A stretch of 64,000 bases of DNA from Massilia putida. GTDB taxonomy: Bacteria; Pseudomonadota; Gammaproteobacteria; Burkholderiales; Burkholderiaceae_D. The stretch covers positions 124,001-188,000 of the forward strand of contig NZ_CP019037.1 in NCBI RefSeq assembly GCF_001941825.1, given 5' to 3'. The notes beneath the pieces were generated by a model. It was not told the origin of the DNA, did no database searches, and worked only from the letters and a program-made list of their open reading frames with translations. The translations under genes and the position numbers were made by a program. Each line of letters starts with the position of its first letter. Within the stretch, counting starts at the first letter, position 1. Of this stretch, positions 35,239-43,591 are shown piece by piece.

Positions 35239-36107
35239 AGATCGCCCGCTGCACCGATGGCGGGACGCCGTTCTGGGCACTGGTGGATGCCGCCGCGCAG
35301 ACCTTGCGTCCGCTCGCCGGCGCGTTCGCCGACTGGGCGCCGGCACTGACCCGCGCGATCGCCGCCGGCCGCGCGGACGAGGGCAGGGAAGCCTTGCCCG
35401 TGTTCGGACCGGCCCTGCCGCTGGCGGACGTCCGCCTGCTGCCCCCTATCGAGCCGGTTAACCGCGTGGTCGTGGCCGGCGCCAACTATGCCAAGCACCT
35501 TGCCGCCGACTTCGGCCTGACGTCGCCGCAACAGCCGATCGCCTTCCTGAAGGCGTACGGCGCGCTGATCGGGGCCAGCGACCCGATCCGCTATCCGCCG
35601 CTGACCAGCGAACTGGACCACGAGGTCGAACTGGTGGTGGTGGTCGGCGACGCGCCGGTCGATCCCGCGCAGCCGCTCGCCAGCGTGCTCGGCTACACGG
35701 TCGGCAACGACGTGTCGGCGCGCGACCTGCAGCGCAGCGGCCCGGCCGGCATCGGCATGGACCTGTTTGCGGCCAAGAGCCAGGACCGCAGCACCGGTGT
35801 CGGACCCTGGATCGTGACGCGCGACGAGTTCCCGGCCGGCAGCCCGCGCCTCGGCTTGACATTGACCGTCAACGGCCAGGTACGGCAGGACAGCAATACC
35901 GGCGAGATGACGTGGGACGTCGGGCAGTTGCTGAACTTCGTCGAGGCGCGTTCCAGCTTCGCGCCCGGCGACATCATGTTCACCGGCTCGCCCGCGGGCG
36001 TTGGCCAGGGAACGGGCCTGTTCCTGCAGCCTGGGGACGTGGTCGAAGCGAGCGTCGAAGGTATCGGCGCCATCAGGAATATCGTCGGGCCCCGGCCCGG
36101 CGCATGA
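35235..36107 (+). CDS. Fumarylacetoacetate hydrolase family protein (290 aa)
   Basis: A shorter FAH-type enzyme of the HpcE/YcgM class: 'NYAKHLAADFG', 'LDHEVELVVVVGD', 'GNDVSARDLQ', 'KSQDRSTGVGPWIVTRDEF' and 'FTGSPAGVGQGTG', with the metal-binding acids present. Translationally coupled (ATGA) to the amidohydrolase. Acts as hydrolase, isomerase or decarboxylase of an oxo/enol acid. Confidence 0.87.
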   Translation: MKIARCTDGGTPFWALVDAAAQTLRPLAGAFADWAPALTRAIAAGRADEGREALPVFGPALPLADVRLLPPIEPVNRVVVAGANYAKHLAADFGLTSPQQPIAFLKAYGALIGASDPIRYPPLTSELDHEVELVVVVGDAPVDPAQPLASVLGYTVGNDVSARDLQRSGPAGIGMDLFAAKSQDRSTGVGPWIVTRDEFPAGSPRLGLTLTVNGQVRQDSNTGEMTWDVGQLLNFVEARSSFAPGDIMFTGSPAGVGQGTGLFLQPGDVVEASVEGIGAIRNIVGPRPGA

Positions 36108-36120
36108 GGAGACAGGAATA

Positions 36121-37026
36121 ATGATCGACAAGAACGAGATCGTCGTCGTGGTCGGCGCCGGATTGATGGGCACCGGCATCGCGCACGCATTCGCCAGCAG
36201 CGGCTTCGTGACGCGGCTGGTCGACAGCAATGGCCAGGCGCTCGACAAGGCGCTCCAGAACATCCACGCCATCGTCGACGCGGGCGTCAAGCTCGGCAAG
36301 CTGGCGCCGGAAGCGGCGGCCGCGGCCAAGGAACGCCTGAGCGTTCACACCGGCCTGGCCACCGGCGCCGCCGGCGCCAGCCTGCTGGTCGAGACGGTAT
36401 CCGAGAACCTGGCCGTGAAGAAGGCGGTCCTGGCCGAGGCCGTGCCGCTGCTGGCCGCGGGCGCGGTCGTGGCGACCAACACGTCGGCGCTGTCGGTGAC
36501 CGAGATCGCCACCGCGGTGCCGCAGCCGGAACGCGTGATCGGCATGCATTTCTTTAATCCGGTGCACAAGATGAAGCTGGTGGAGCTGGTGCTCGGCATC
36601 GCCACCGACGAAGCCACCGTCGCGCGCAGCCGCGCCTGGTGCGACGCGATCGGCAAGACCTCGATCCTCGTCAACGAGTCGCCGGGGCTGACGACCAGCC
36701 GCATGTCGGCCATGCTGGGCAACGAGGCGATGTGGATGCTGCAGGAGGGTACCGCCAGCGCCGAGGACATCGACACCGCGCTGCGCATGGGTTTCAACCA
36801 CCCGATGGGCCCGCTGGAGCTGGGCGACCTGACCGGCTGGGACACGCGCCTGTCGGTGCTGCGCTACCTGCACGCGACGCTGGGCGAGAAGTTCCGCCCG
36901 TGCCCGCTGATCATCAAGATGGTCGCGGCCGGCCGCCACGGGCGCAAGACGGGCCACGGCGTGTACCGCTACGACGAGGCCGGGCAGCGCGTGCCGGGTT
37001 CGGGCCTGAAGGCGAGCGCGCTATGA
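36121..37026 (+). CDS. 3-hydroxyacyl-CoA dehydrogenase
   Basis: 301 residues, single-function HBD/PaaH type. NAD loop 'VVVGAGLMGTGIAHAFA', 'NTSALSVTEIA', the catalytic His in 'GMHFFNPVHKMKLVEL', and C-terminal 'NHPMGPLELGDLTGWD'. It starts after GGAGACAGGAATA and overlaps the thiolase start (ATGA). Oxidises a 3-hydroxyacyl-CoA to the ketoacyl-CoA cleaved by its neighbour. DitN occupies this role in the dit set. Confidence 0.93.
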   Translation: MIDKNEIVVVVGAGLMGTGIAHAFASSGFVTRLVDSNGQALDKALQNIHAIVDAGVKLGKLAPEAAAAAKERLSVHTGLATGAAGASLLVETVSENLAVKKAVLAEAVPLLAAGAVVATNTSALSVTEIATAVPQPERVIGMHFFNPVHKMKLVELVLGIATDEATVARSRAWCDAIGKTSILVNESPGLTTSRMSAMLGNEAMWMLQEGTASAEDIDTALRMGFNHPMGPLELGDLTGWDTRLSVLRYLHATLGEKFRPCPLIIKMVAAGRHGRKTGHGVYRYDEAGQRVPGSGLKASAL

Positions 37027-38195
37027 AGGACGTCTACATCGTCGAGGCGGTGCGCACGCCGGTCGGCAAGTACAAGGGCAGCCTGGCCGGCGTGCGCGCC
37101 GACCATCTGGCGGCGCACCTGCTGAACGTCCTCATGGATCGCGCCGGGATCGACGCCGGCGCCGTCGACGACGTCATTTTCGGCTGCGTGACCCAGGTCG
37201 GCGAACAGTCGGCCAACATCGCGCGCACGGCGCTGCTCGGCGCAGGCTGGCCAAACGCGATTCCCGGCCTCACGATCGACCGCAAGTGCGGCTCCGGCGA
37301 GGTCGCCGTGCACCTGGCGGCCGGCCTGATCGCCGCCGGTTCCGCCCAGGTGGTCGTGGCGGGCGGCGCGGAGAACATGAGCCGCGTGCGCATGGGCGGC
37401 AACCGCGAGATCTACGGCGAAGCCTTCGGCTGGATGGCGGCCGACCGCTACGAGCTGACCAGCCAGGGCGAGGCCGCGGAACGCATCGCCGACAAATGGA
37501 ACCTGAGCCGCGCCGAGCTGGACGCCTATGCCGTCGAAAGCCACCGGCGCGCCGCCGCCGCCGCGCAGGCCGGGTATTTCGAACGCGAGATCGCCGCGGT
37601 GCCGGTGGCGGTGCTGAAGGAACGCGACTGGGCCGAACCCGCGCCGGACAGCCTCGATGCGGACGAGACCATCCGTCCCGGCACCAACGCCGACAAGCTG
37701 GCCACGCTGAAGTCGAGCTTCCGCCCCGACGGCAAGCTCAGTGCCGGTAACTCCTCGCAGATCTCGGACGGCGCTGCGGTGCTGCTCCTGATGTCGGGCG
37801 ACGCGGTCGATCGCCTGGGCCTCAAGCCGCGCGCCCGCATCCGCGCGTTCACCACGGTCGGCTCCGACCCGACCCTGATGCTGACCGGGCCGGTGACCGC
37901 GACGCGCAAGGTGCTGGACATGGCCGGGCTGGCGGCCGGCGACGTCGATCTGTTCGAGGTGAACGAGGCCTTCGCGCCGGTGCCGTTGATGTGGGCGCGC
38001 GAACTCGACGTGCCTCTCGAACGGCTGAACGTCAACGGCGGTGCGATCGCACTGGGCCATCCGCTCGGCGCCAGCGGCGCCCGGATCATGACGTCGCTGC
38101 TGCATGAACTGGAGCGGCGCGATGCGCGCTATGGCCTGCAGGCGATCTGCTGCGCCGGCGGCATGGGCACCGCGACCCTGATCGAGCGACTCTAG
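37023..38195 (+). CDS. Acetyl-CoA acyltransferase (3-ketoacyl-CoA thiolase)
   Basis: 390 residues with all thiolase motifs: nucleophile C89 in 'DRKCGSGEVA', 'NVNGGAIALGHPLGASG' and 'ICCAGGMGTA'. Cleaves 3-ketoacyl-CoA to acyl-CoA plus acetyl- or propionyl-CoA. Unlike the thiolase-like protein at 25635 it is catalytically complete. Coupled to the 3-hydroxyacyl-CoA dehydrogenase. Confidence 0.94.
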   Translation: MKDVYIVEAVRTPVGKYKGSLAGVRADHLAAHLLNVLMDRAGIDAGAVDDVIFGCVTQVGEQSANIARTALLGAGWPNAIPGLTIDRKCGSGEVAVHLAAGLIAAGSAQVVVAGGAENMSRVRMGGNREIYGEAFGWMAADRYELTSQGEAAERIADKWNLSRAELDAYAVESHRRAAAAAQAGYFEREIAAVPVAVLKERDWAEPAPDSLDADETIRPGTNADKLATLKSSFRPDGKLSAGNSSQISDGAAVLLLMSGDAVDRLGLKPRARIRAFTTVGSDPTLMLTGPVTATRKVLDMAGLAAGDVDLFEVNEAFAPVPLMWARELDVPLERLNVNGGAIALGHPLGASGARIMTSLLHELERRDARYGLQAICCAGGMGTATLIERL

Positions 38196-38215
38196 ACCAA
38201 CAACAGGAGACAGCA

Positions 38216-39067
38216 ATGCATATCGACTTGAGCGGCAAGCGCGTCATCGTGACCGGTGCCTCGCGCGGCATCGGCCTGGCCATCGCGCGGGCCTTCGCGG
38301 CGGAGGGCGCCCGCGTCGCCATCTGCGCGCGCACGGCGGAGGCGGTGGAGGCGACGGGCCGGGAACTGGCGGGCCAGGCGCAGGCGGTGATCGCGCGCGC
38401 AGTGGACGTGACCGACAGCCCCGGCGTCAAGGCCTTCGTCGAGGAGGTCGCCGCAAGCTGGGGCGGCGTCGACGTCCTCGTCAACAATGCGGGCCAGGGC
38501 CGCGGCGGCAACCTCGACACCCTCACGCCCGAACAGATCCTCGAGCACGCCAACATCCTGCAGATGGGGCATTTCCGCTTCGTGCAGGCGGTGGTGCCGC
38601 ACATGCGCCGGCAGCGCTGGGGACGCATCGTCGAGATCAACGCGCTGGCCGGCGCGATCCCGACGCCCGACGGCATTCCCTCGGTGATCAACCGCGCCGC
38701 CTGCCTGGCACTGTCCAAGTCGCTCGGCATGTCGCTCGCCAAGGACAACATCCTCGTCAATTCGCTCAACATGGGATGGATCGATACCGGCCAGTGGGAC
38801 CGCCATTTCCGCGAAGTGGGCCCCGGCGTCAGCCGCGAGGAGTTCGACCGGATGGTGCTGAAAGTCGTGCCGCTGGGACGCTTCGGCAAGCCCGAGGACG
38901 TGGTCGGCATGGCGCTGTTCCTGGCCAGCGACTATGCGGGTTTCATCAGCGCGGCGTCGATCGACATCGCCGGCGGGCTGCAGGGACAGATCGCGTATTA
39001 CCCGACGCTGAAGCGCGAATTCACCGAGATGGTCCGTGAACGCAACGCCGGCGGCGGCGCCGCCTGA
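38216..39067 (+). CDS. SDR-fold protein with degenerate catalytic site
   Basis: 283 residues. The cofactor loop 'VTGASRGIGLAIARAFA' and 'VNNAG' are normal, but the region that should hold YxxxK reads 'SVINR', and the preceding Ser position reads 'NALAG'. Cofactor binding with altered or no oxidoreductase activity is expected. GGAGACAGCA precedes the ATG. Last gene of the operon; a 209-base regulatory gap follows. Confidence 0.75.
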   Translation: MHIDLSGKRVIVTGASRGIGLAIARAFAAEGARVAICARTAEAVEATGRELAGQAQAVIARAVDVTDSPGVKAFVEEVAASWGGVDVLVNNAGQGRGGNLDTLTPEQILEHANILQMGHFRFVQAVVPHMRRQRWGRIVEINALAGAIPTPDGIPSVINRAACLALSKSLGMSLAKDNILVNSLNMGWIDTGQWDRHFREVGPGVSREEFDRMVLKVVPLGRFGKPEDVVGMALFLASDYAGFISAASIDIAGGLQGQIAYYPTLKREFTEMVRERNAGGGAA

Positions 39068-39087
39068 CGCCGCCGCATCGACTTGGA

Positions 39088-39105
39088 TATTCTGAATATA
39101 GAATA
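39088..39105. promoter_or_regulatory. Palindrome TATTCT-N6-AGAATA before the DUF1302 operon
   Basis: TATTCT (39088-39093) and AGAATA (39100-39105). The inner ATTCT-N6-AGAAT has the same arms and spacing as the palindrome before iclR. An extended -10-like TGCTACAAT (39138-39146) lies downstream. It may let the IclR protein control the envelope module. Confidence 0.55.
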
Positions 39106-39230
39106 CGAATCGAACAGTAGAATAACGCGAATAATCTTGCTACAATCAGGATGCGTCAAGAGTCTCGTTTCCGGTGGGCCGAAGACAGTCGAGCAGCACG
39201 GTTCATGGAAAGGACTGAGCAGTACTGAGC

Positions 39231-39245
39231 GATTTTTCAAAAATC
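39231..39245. repeat. Palindrome GATTTTT-C-AAAAATC
   Basis: A 15-base perfect palindrome with central C, 31 bases before the DUF1302 start. Its core TTTTTCAAAAA also forms the centre of the 19-base palindrome at 55476-55494. Function unknown. Confidence 0.5.
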
Positions 39246-39276
39246 AGCCATAACGATAACGACAGGAGACAGGCCC

Positions 39277-40956
39277 ATGTACCAGGCAAGCGGTAATTCC
39301 ATTCTCGCCAGCCACGCGCTGCGCGGCATCGCGGCGGCGGCAGCCGTCGTTTGCGCCAGCCACGCGCTGGCCGGCGAAATCGAGGTGAGCAATCCCGACG
39401 TCAAGATGCGTCTCGACGCGACGGTGCGCTACACCGGCGGCGTGCGCACCGAAAAGCCGGACAGCCGGCTGCTGAACAACTACATCTACGACGAGGGCGA
39501 TTCGAAGTTCGACCGCGGCGACATGGTCACCAACCGTGTCGACCTGCTGACCGAATTCGACGTCAGCTACAAGAACAAGATCGGCGCGCGGGTCTCGGGC
39601 GCGGCCTGGTACGACCAGGCCTACGACGATCACACGGTCAAGTCGCCGGCGGGTTTCGTCACCGCCTACCGCAACAACCGGTACAACAACGAGGTGGCGC
39701 GCTACGTGAACGGGCCGTCGGGCGAGATCCTCGACGCCTTCGTGTGGGCCAACGTCGACCTGGGCCAGGTGCCGGTCAACGTGAAGGTGGGCCGCCAGAC
39801 CAACGTCTGGGGCGAGGGGCTGCTGCTCGGCGCCCACGCGATCTCGTACGGCCAGTCGCCCGTCGACGGCGTCAAGGCGGCGATCAACCCGGGCGTCGAG
39901 ACCAAGGAAGTCTTCTTGCCGGTCGGGCAGATCCACGCTAGCGCCCAGGTCACCGACAACCTGACCCTGGTCGGCCAGTATTACTACGAATGGAAGCCGA
40001 CCCGCATCCCGCATGCCGGCACCTACCTGATGGGCGCGGACACGGCACCGTCGTCCGACTTCCTCGCGTTCCCGATCCCGGGCGTCGCGGCCCAGATCAT
40101 CGAGGCGCGCAAGCCGGGCCAGCACGGGAACTGGGGCGTCGGAGCGCGCCTGAACGTCGAGGCGATCGAATCGACGTTCGGCGCCTACTACCGCCGCTTC
40201 GACGATTATTCGCCAGAACTCGGTGTCCAGCTGCTCGATTTCAAGGGGCCGCTGCCGACCCGCGCGCGTTTCCTGTACCCGCAGGACGTCGAGCAGATCA
40301 GCCTGAGCTTCGGGCGGGTGATCCATAGCGTCGCCGTCGGCGCCGAACTGTCGTACCGCAAGAACGGCGCGTTGAACACGCCGTCGTCCGTGGTCACCGA
40401 CACGGGCGCGCGCGGCGACACCTGGCACGCCGTCCTGAACGGTATCTACATGCTGCCGGCGACGCCGGTCTGGCAGACCGGCACCCTGGTCGCCGAACTG
40501 GCGTACAACCGGCTGGACAAGGTCACCGCCAACCCGGCGTTGTACCGCTCGGTGGGTTCGGCGGCGTGCGTCGACTCGCGTACCGGCAAGGCCGGCTCGG
40601 GCACCAGGGACGACGGCTGCTCCACCCGGGATGCCTGGATCATGGCGCTGAAATTCTCGCCCCAGTACCTGAACGTGCTGCCGTCCTGGGACCTGACGAT
40701 CCCGGTCAGCGTCACCTACGGCCTGTCGGGCAATGCGCCGACGGCCGGCGGCGGCACGCAGGGCGAAGTGCGCTGGTCCGTGGGCGCGACCATGACCTAT
40801 GCGTCCAGGTACGAATTCGCACTCAGCTACGCCGACCGCAACCTGCCGGTCCGTGAGCTGAACGGAAAAATCACCGGCGGCGCGGCACATAGCAACTCGT
40901 CGGTCGGGGTCATCGACCGCGGCTGGCTGTCATTCACCTTCAAGACGGCATTCTAA
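39277..40956 (+). CDS. DUF1302 outer-membrane beta-barrel protein
   Basis: 559 residues. A signal peptide ends near 'SHALAG' (about residue 30). The rest alternates polar and aromatic residues, as in beta strands, and ends in Phe ('FTFKTAF'), as required for barrel insertion. DUF1302 proteins are always near DUF1329 and RND/MMPL genes and are thought to move hydrophobic substrates across the outer membrane. GGAGACAGGCCC precedes the ATG. First gene of a four-gene operon. Confidence 0.88.
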   Translation: MYQASGNSILASHALRGIAAAAAVVCASHALAGEIEVSNPDVKMRLDATVRYTGGVRTEKPDSRLLNNYIYDEGDSKFDRGDMVTNRVDLLTEFDVSYKNKIGARVSGAAWYDQAYDDHTVKSPAGFVTAYRNNRYNNEVARYVNGPSGEILDAFVWANVDLGQVPVNVKVGRQTNVWGEGLLLGAHAISYGQSPVDGVKAAINPGVETKEVFLPVGQIHASAQVTDNLTLVGQYYYEWKPTRIPHAGTYLMGADTAPSSDFLAFPIPGVAAQIIEARKPGQHGNWGVGARLNVEAIESTFGAYYRRFDDYSPELGVQLLDFKGPLPTRARFLYPQDVEQISLSFGRVIHSVAVGAELSYRKNGALNTPSSVVTDTGARGDTWHAVLNGIYMLPATPVWQTGTLVAELAYNRLDKVTANPALYRSVGSAACVDSRTGKAGSGTRDDGCSTRDAWIMALKFSPQYLNVLPSWDLTIPVSVTYGLSGNAPTAGGGTQGEVRWSVGATMTYASRYEFALSYADRNLPVRELNGKITGGAAHSNSSVGVIDRGWLSFTFKTAF

Positions 40957-40980
40957 AGCGCCGCACACAGGAGACAAATC

Positions 40981-42336
40981 ATGAACAAGCATCGACTTGC
41001 ACTGGCATTGCTGGCCGGCTTCGCCGGCGTCGCCCAGGGCGCGGTAACGGCCGAGGAAGCCAAGCAGCTGGGCAGCACGCTGACCCAGGTGGGCGCCATC
41101 AAGGCCGGTAACAAGGAAGGCACGATCCCGGCCTACACCGGCGGGCTGACCAAGGCGCCGGCCGGGTTCAAGGCCGGCAGCGGGTTCTGGGCCGACCCCT
41201 TCAAGGACGAGGCGCCGAGCTTCCGCATCGACGCCAAGAACTGGCAGCAGTACGCAGACAAGCTGTCGGACGGGCAGAAGGAATTGTTCAAGAAGAATCC
41301 GGGCTTCTACATGGATGTCTACCCGAGCCACCGTACCGCCGCGCAGCCGGAAGGGGTGCTCGCCAGGACCGTGCGCAATGCCACGAGCTGCAAGACCATC
41401 AAGAACGGCCTGGCGGTCGAGCCGGAATGCCGCGGCGGCATCCCGTTCCCGATCGCCAAGACCGGCTACGAGATGATGTGGAACCACCAGTTGCGCTACA
41501 AGGCCGACACGACGACCAAGCAGTCGCGCTCGTGGGTCGTCGATTCCAGTGGCAAGGCAGTGATGACGGCGCAGCAGCAGACGTTCGAGGAAACGCCGTA
41601 CTACCACGATGAACTCGACGGCCGCGACCCCGAGATGTACTGGCGCACCTATTCCGTCACCAGCGCGCCGATCCGCAAGGCGGGCGAAGTGACCGGCCTG
41701 ATGGACTTCCTCGACCCGACCGAGAAGCCGCGCCGCGCCTGGAGCTATGCGCCGGGGCAGCGCCGCATCAAGCTCGCGCCCGAATTCTCGTACGACACGC
41801 CGGTCGCCAGCATGGGCGGCGTGACCCTGTTCGACGAACTGTTCGTGTTCTCGGGACAGATGGACCGTTTCGACTTCAAGCTGGTGGGCAAGAAGGAAAT
41901 GTACGTGCCCTACAACGAGTACAAGCTCTACTTCAGCTGCGGCGTCGAGGAGCAGTTCAAGGAAAAGTACCCGAATCCGGCGTGCTGGCGCTGGGAACTG
42001 CATCGCATGTGGGTCGTCGAGGCGACGCTCAAGCCGGGCTTCCGCCATGTCTACGCGAAGCGGACCTACTACATCGACGAGGATACCTACGGCGCCATGC
42101 TGTACGACGCGTATGACCGCAGCGGCCAGCTGTATCGCTCGATCTTCAATTCGATGGTCCAGCTTTACGACGTCAATGCGCCATACATGGTCAAGAACGT
42201 GGTCTTCGACTTCAACAAGGGCATGTACGCGCTCGTCAACGATGGCCTGGTCGGTGGCTACGGCGTGGTCACCAAGCCGCGTCCGAACCGCGAACTGAAT
42301 CCGGAATCCATCGTGGCCAAGGAAACCGCACGCTAA
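40981..42336 (+). CDS. DUF1329 periplasmic protein
   Basis: 451 residues, with a signal peptide (about 1-20, ending 'VAQGA') and no lipobox Cys. Conserved DUF1329 segments include 'GTIPAYTGGL', 'GGIPFPIAKTGYEMMWNH' and 'ETPYYHDELDG'. The fold resembles lipoprotein carriers of the LolB type, which suits binding a hydrophobic molecule in the periplasm. It follows the DUF1302 gene by 24 bases with GGAGACAAATC. Confidence 0.88.
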   Translation: MNKHRLALALLAGFAGVAQGAVTAEEAKQLGSTLTQVGAIKAGNKEGTIPAYTGGLTKAPAGFKAGSGFWADPFKDEAPSFRIDAKNWQQYADKLSDGQKELFKKNPGFYMDVYPSHRTAAQPEGVLARTVRNATSCKTIKNGLAVEPECRGGIPFPIAKTGYEMMWNHQLRYKADTTTKQSRSWVVDSSGKAVMTAQQQTFEETPYYHDELDGRDPEMYWRTYSVTSAPIRKAGEVTGLMDFLDPTEKPRRAWSYAPGQRRIKLAPEFSYDTPVASMGGVTLFDELFVFSGQMDRFDFKLVGKKEMYVPYNEYKLYFSCGVEEQFKEKYPNPACWRWELHRMWVVEATLKPGFRHVYAKRTYYIDEDTYGAMLYDAYDRSGQLYRSIFNSMVQLYDVNAPYMVKNVVFDFNKGMYALVNDGLVGGYGVVTKPRPNRELNPESIVAKETAR

Positions 42337-42432
42337 TCCGGTTCTTGCCGGACAGGACCCGTGCGGCCTGTCCGGCCCTGTGGCGGGCGTTCCCGTGGAG
42401 CGGTACCCGCGCGCACGGATTCGTGCATCGCG

Positions 42433-43590
42433 ATGGAGTCAGTTGTGAACAATTTGAATACGCTTAACGCCCGACCCGGCCGGCTGGCCGGCGTCGTGCG
42501 ACATATGGCGGCGGCGGTGCTCGCCATCGCCACCCTGGCCGCGGCCGCGGCGGGCAGCCCGGATCCGATCGACGCGGCGGCGGCCCAGTCGGCGGTGGCG
42601 CTCAAGCGTCCGCTGTCCGGCATCGCCGCGCAGGGCAGTACCGTCGTCGCCGTCGGCGCGCACGGCACGATCCTGCGGTCGGAAGACGCCGGCGCGACCT
42701 GGAAGCAGGCCGCGGTTCCCGTGGCCGCCGACCTGACCACGGTGCGCTTCACCGGGCCGGGCATCGCCTGGGCGCTCGGCCATGACGGCGTGGCGCTGCG
42801 CAGCGCCGACCGCGGCGCGACCTGGAGCAGGGTGCTCGACGGGCGCGCCCTGCTGGCCCTCCTGAACAACCATTACCGCGACCTGGCCGCGCGCGGCGAT
42901 GCCGGCGCGGTGGCGGTGCTGGACGAGGTCAAGCGCGCCGCCGCGCAATCGGCCACGCCGGATGTGCTGTCCTATCCCTTCCTCGACATCAGCATCGACG
43001 CGGGCGGCGAAGGGTTCCTGGCGGGCGCGTTCGGCCTGCTGCTGCACACCGGCGACGGGGGCAAGAGCTGGGAACCGTGGCTCGAACGCGCCGACAACGA
43101 CCGCCGCATGCACCTGTATGCGCTCGAACGGGCGTCGGACGGCGTGTTTTACCTGGCGGGCGAGCAGGGCCTGCTGCGCCGCTACGACCGGGCGGCGGGC
43201 CGTTTCACGAAGCTCGAGTCGCCTTATGCGGGCACGTTTTTCGGGCTGAAAGCCGGCGAGGCGGGGCTGGCCGCGTTCGGCCTGCGCGGCAGCGCCTTCG
43301 TCAGCGCCGACGGCGGGAACAGCTGGAAGCAGCTTGCGCTCGGCACCGAGGCCACCGTGGTCGACGCCGTGGCCTGCGCGCCGGGCGAAATGGCGTTCGT
43401 GACGCAGGACGGGCGGGTCCTGCTCGGCCATGGCGCCAGGGCGACCGACGCCGGCGCGGCGCGCGGTGGCGAGGTGGCCGGCGCGGCCCAGACCGGGTCG
43501 GGCCTGCTGGTGCTGGCCGGCAGCGCCGGCACAAGACAGGTCCGCATCCAAGGCTGCGGCACGGATAACGCAAGAATCGGGAAGAACTGA
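42433..43590 (+). CDS. YCF48/BNR-repeat beta-propeller protein
   Basis: 385 residues from this ATG; a GTG at 42445 has a better-placed GGAG and may be the real start. A hydrophobic segment around 25-45 is probably a signal peptide. At least three repeats carry the sialidase/YCF48 form 'ILRSEDAGATWKQ', 'ALRSADRGATWSR', 'LLHTGDGGKSWEP', 'AFVSADGGNSWKQ'. In DUF1302/DUF1329/RND modules this periplasmic propeller is presumed to bridge the membrane components. It ends 1 base before the RND gene. Confidence 0.85.
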   Translation: MESVVNNLNTLNARPGRLAGVVRHMAAAVLAIATLAAAAAGSPDPIDAAAAQSAVALKRPLSGIAAQGSTVVAVGAHGTILRSEDAGATWKQAAVPVAADLTTVRFTGPGIAWALGHDGVALRSADRGATWSRVLDGRALLALLNNHYRDLAARGDAGAVAVLDEVKRAAAQSATPDVLSYPFLDISIDAGGEGFLAGAFGLLLHTGDGGKSWEPWLERADNDRRMHLYALERASDGVFYLAGEQGLLRRYDRAAGRFTKLESPYAGTFFGLKAGEAGLAAFGLRGSAFVSADGGNSWKQLALGTEATVVDAVACAPGEMAFVTQDGRVLLGHGARATDAGAARGGEVAGAAQTGSGLLVLAGSAGTRQVRIQGCGTDNARIGKN

Positions 43591-43591
43591 C

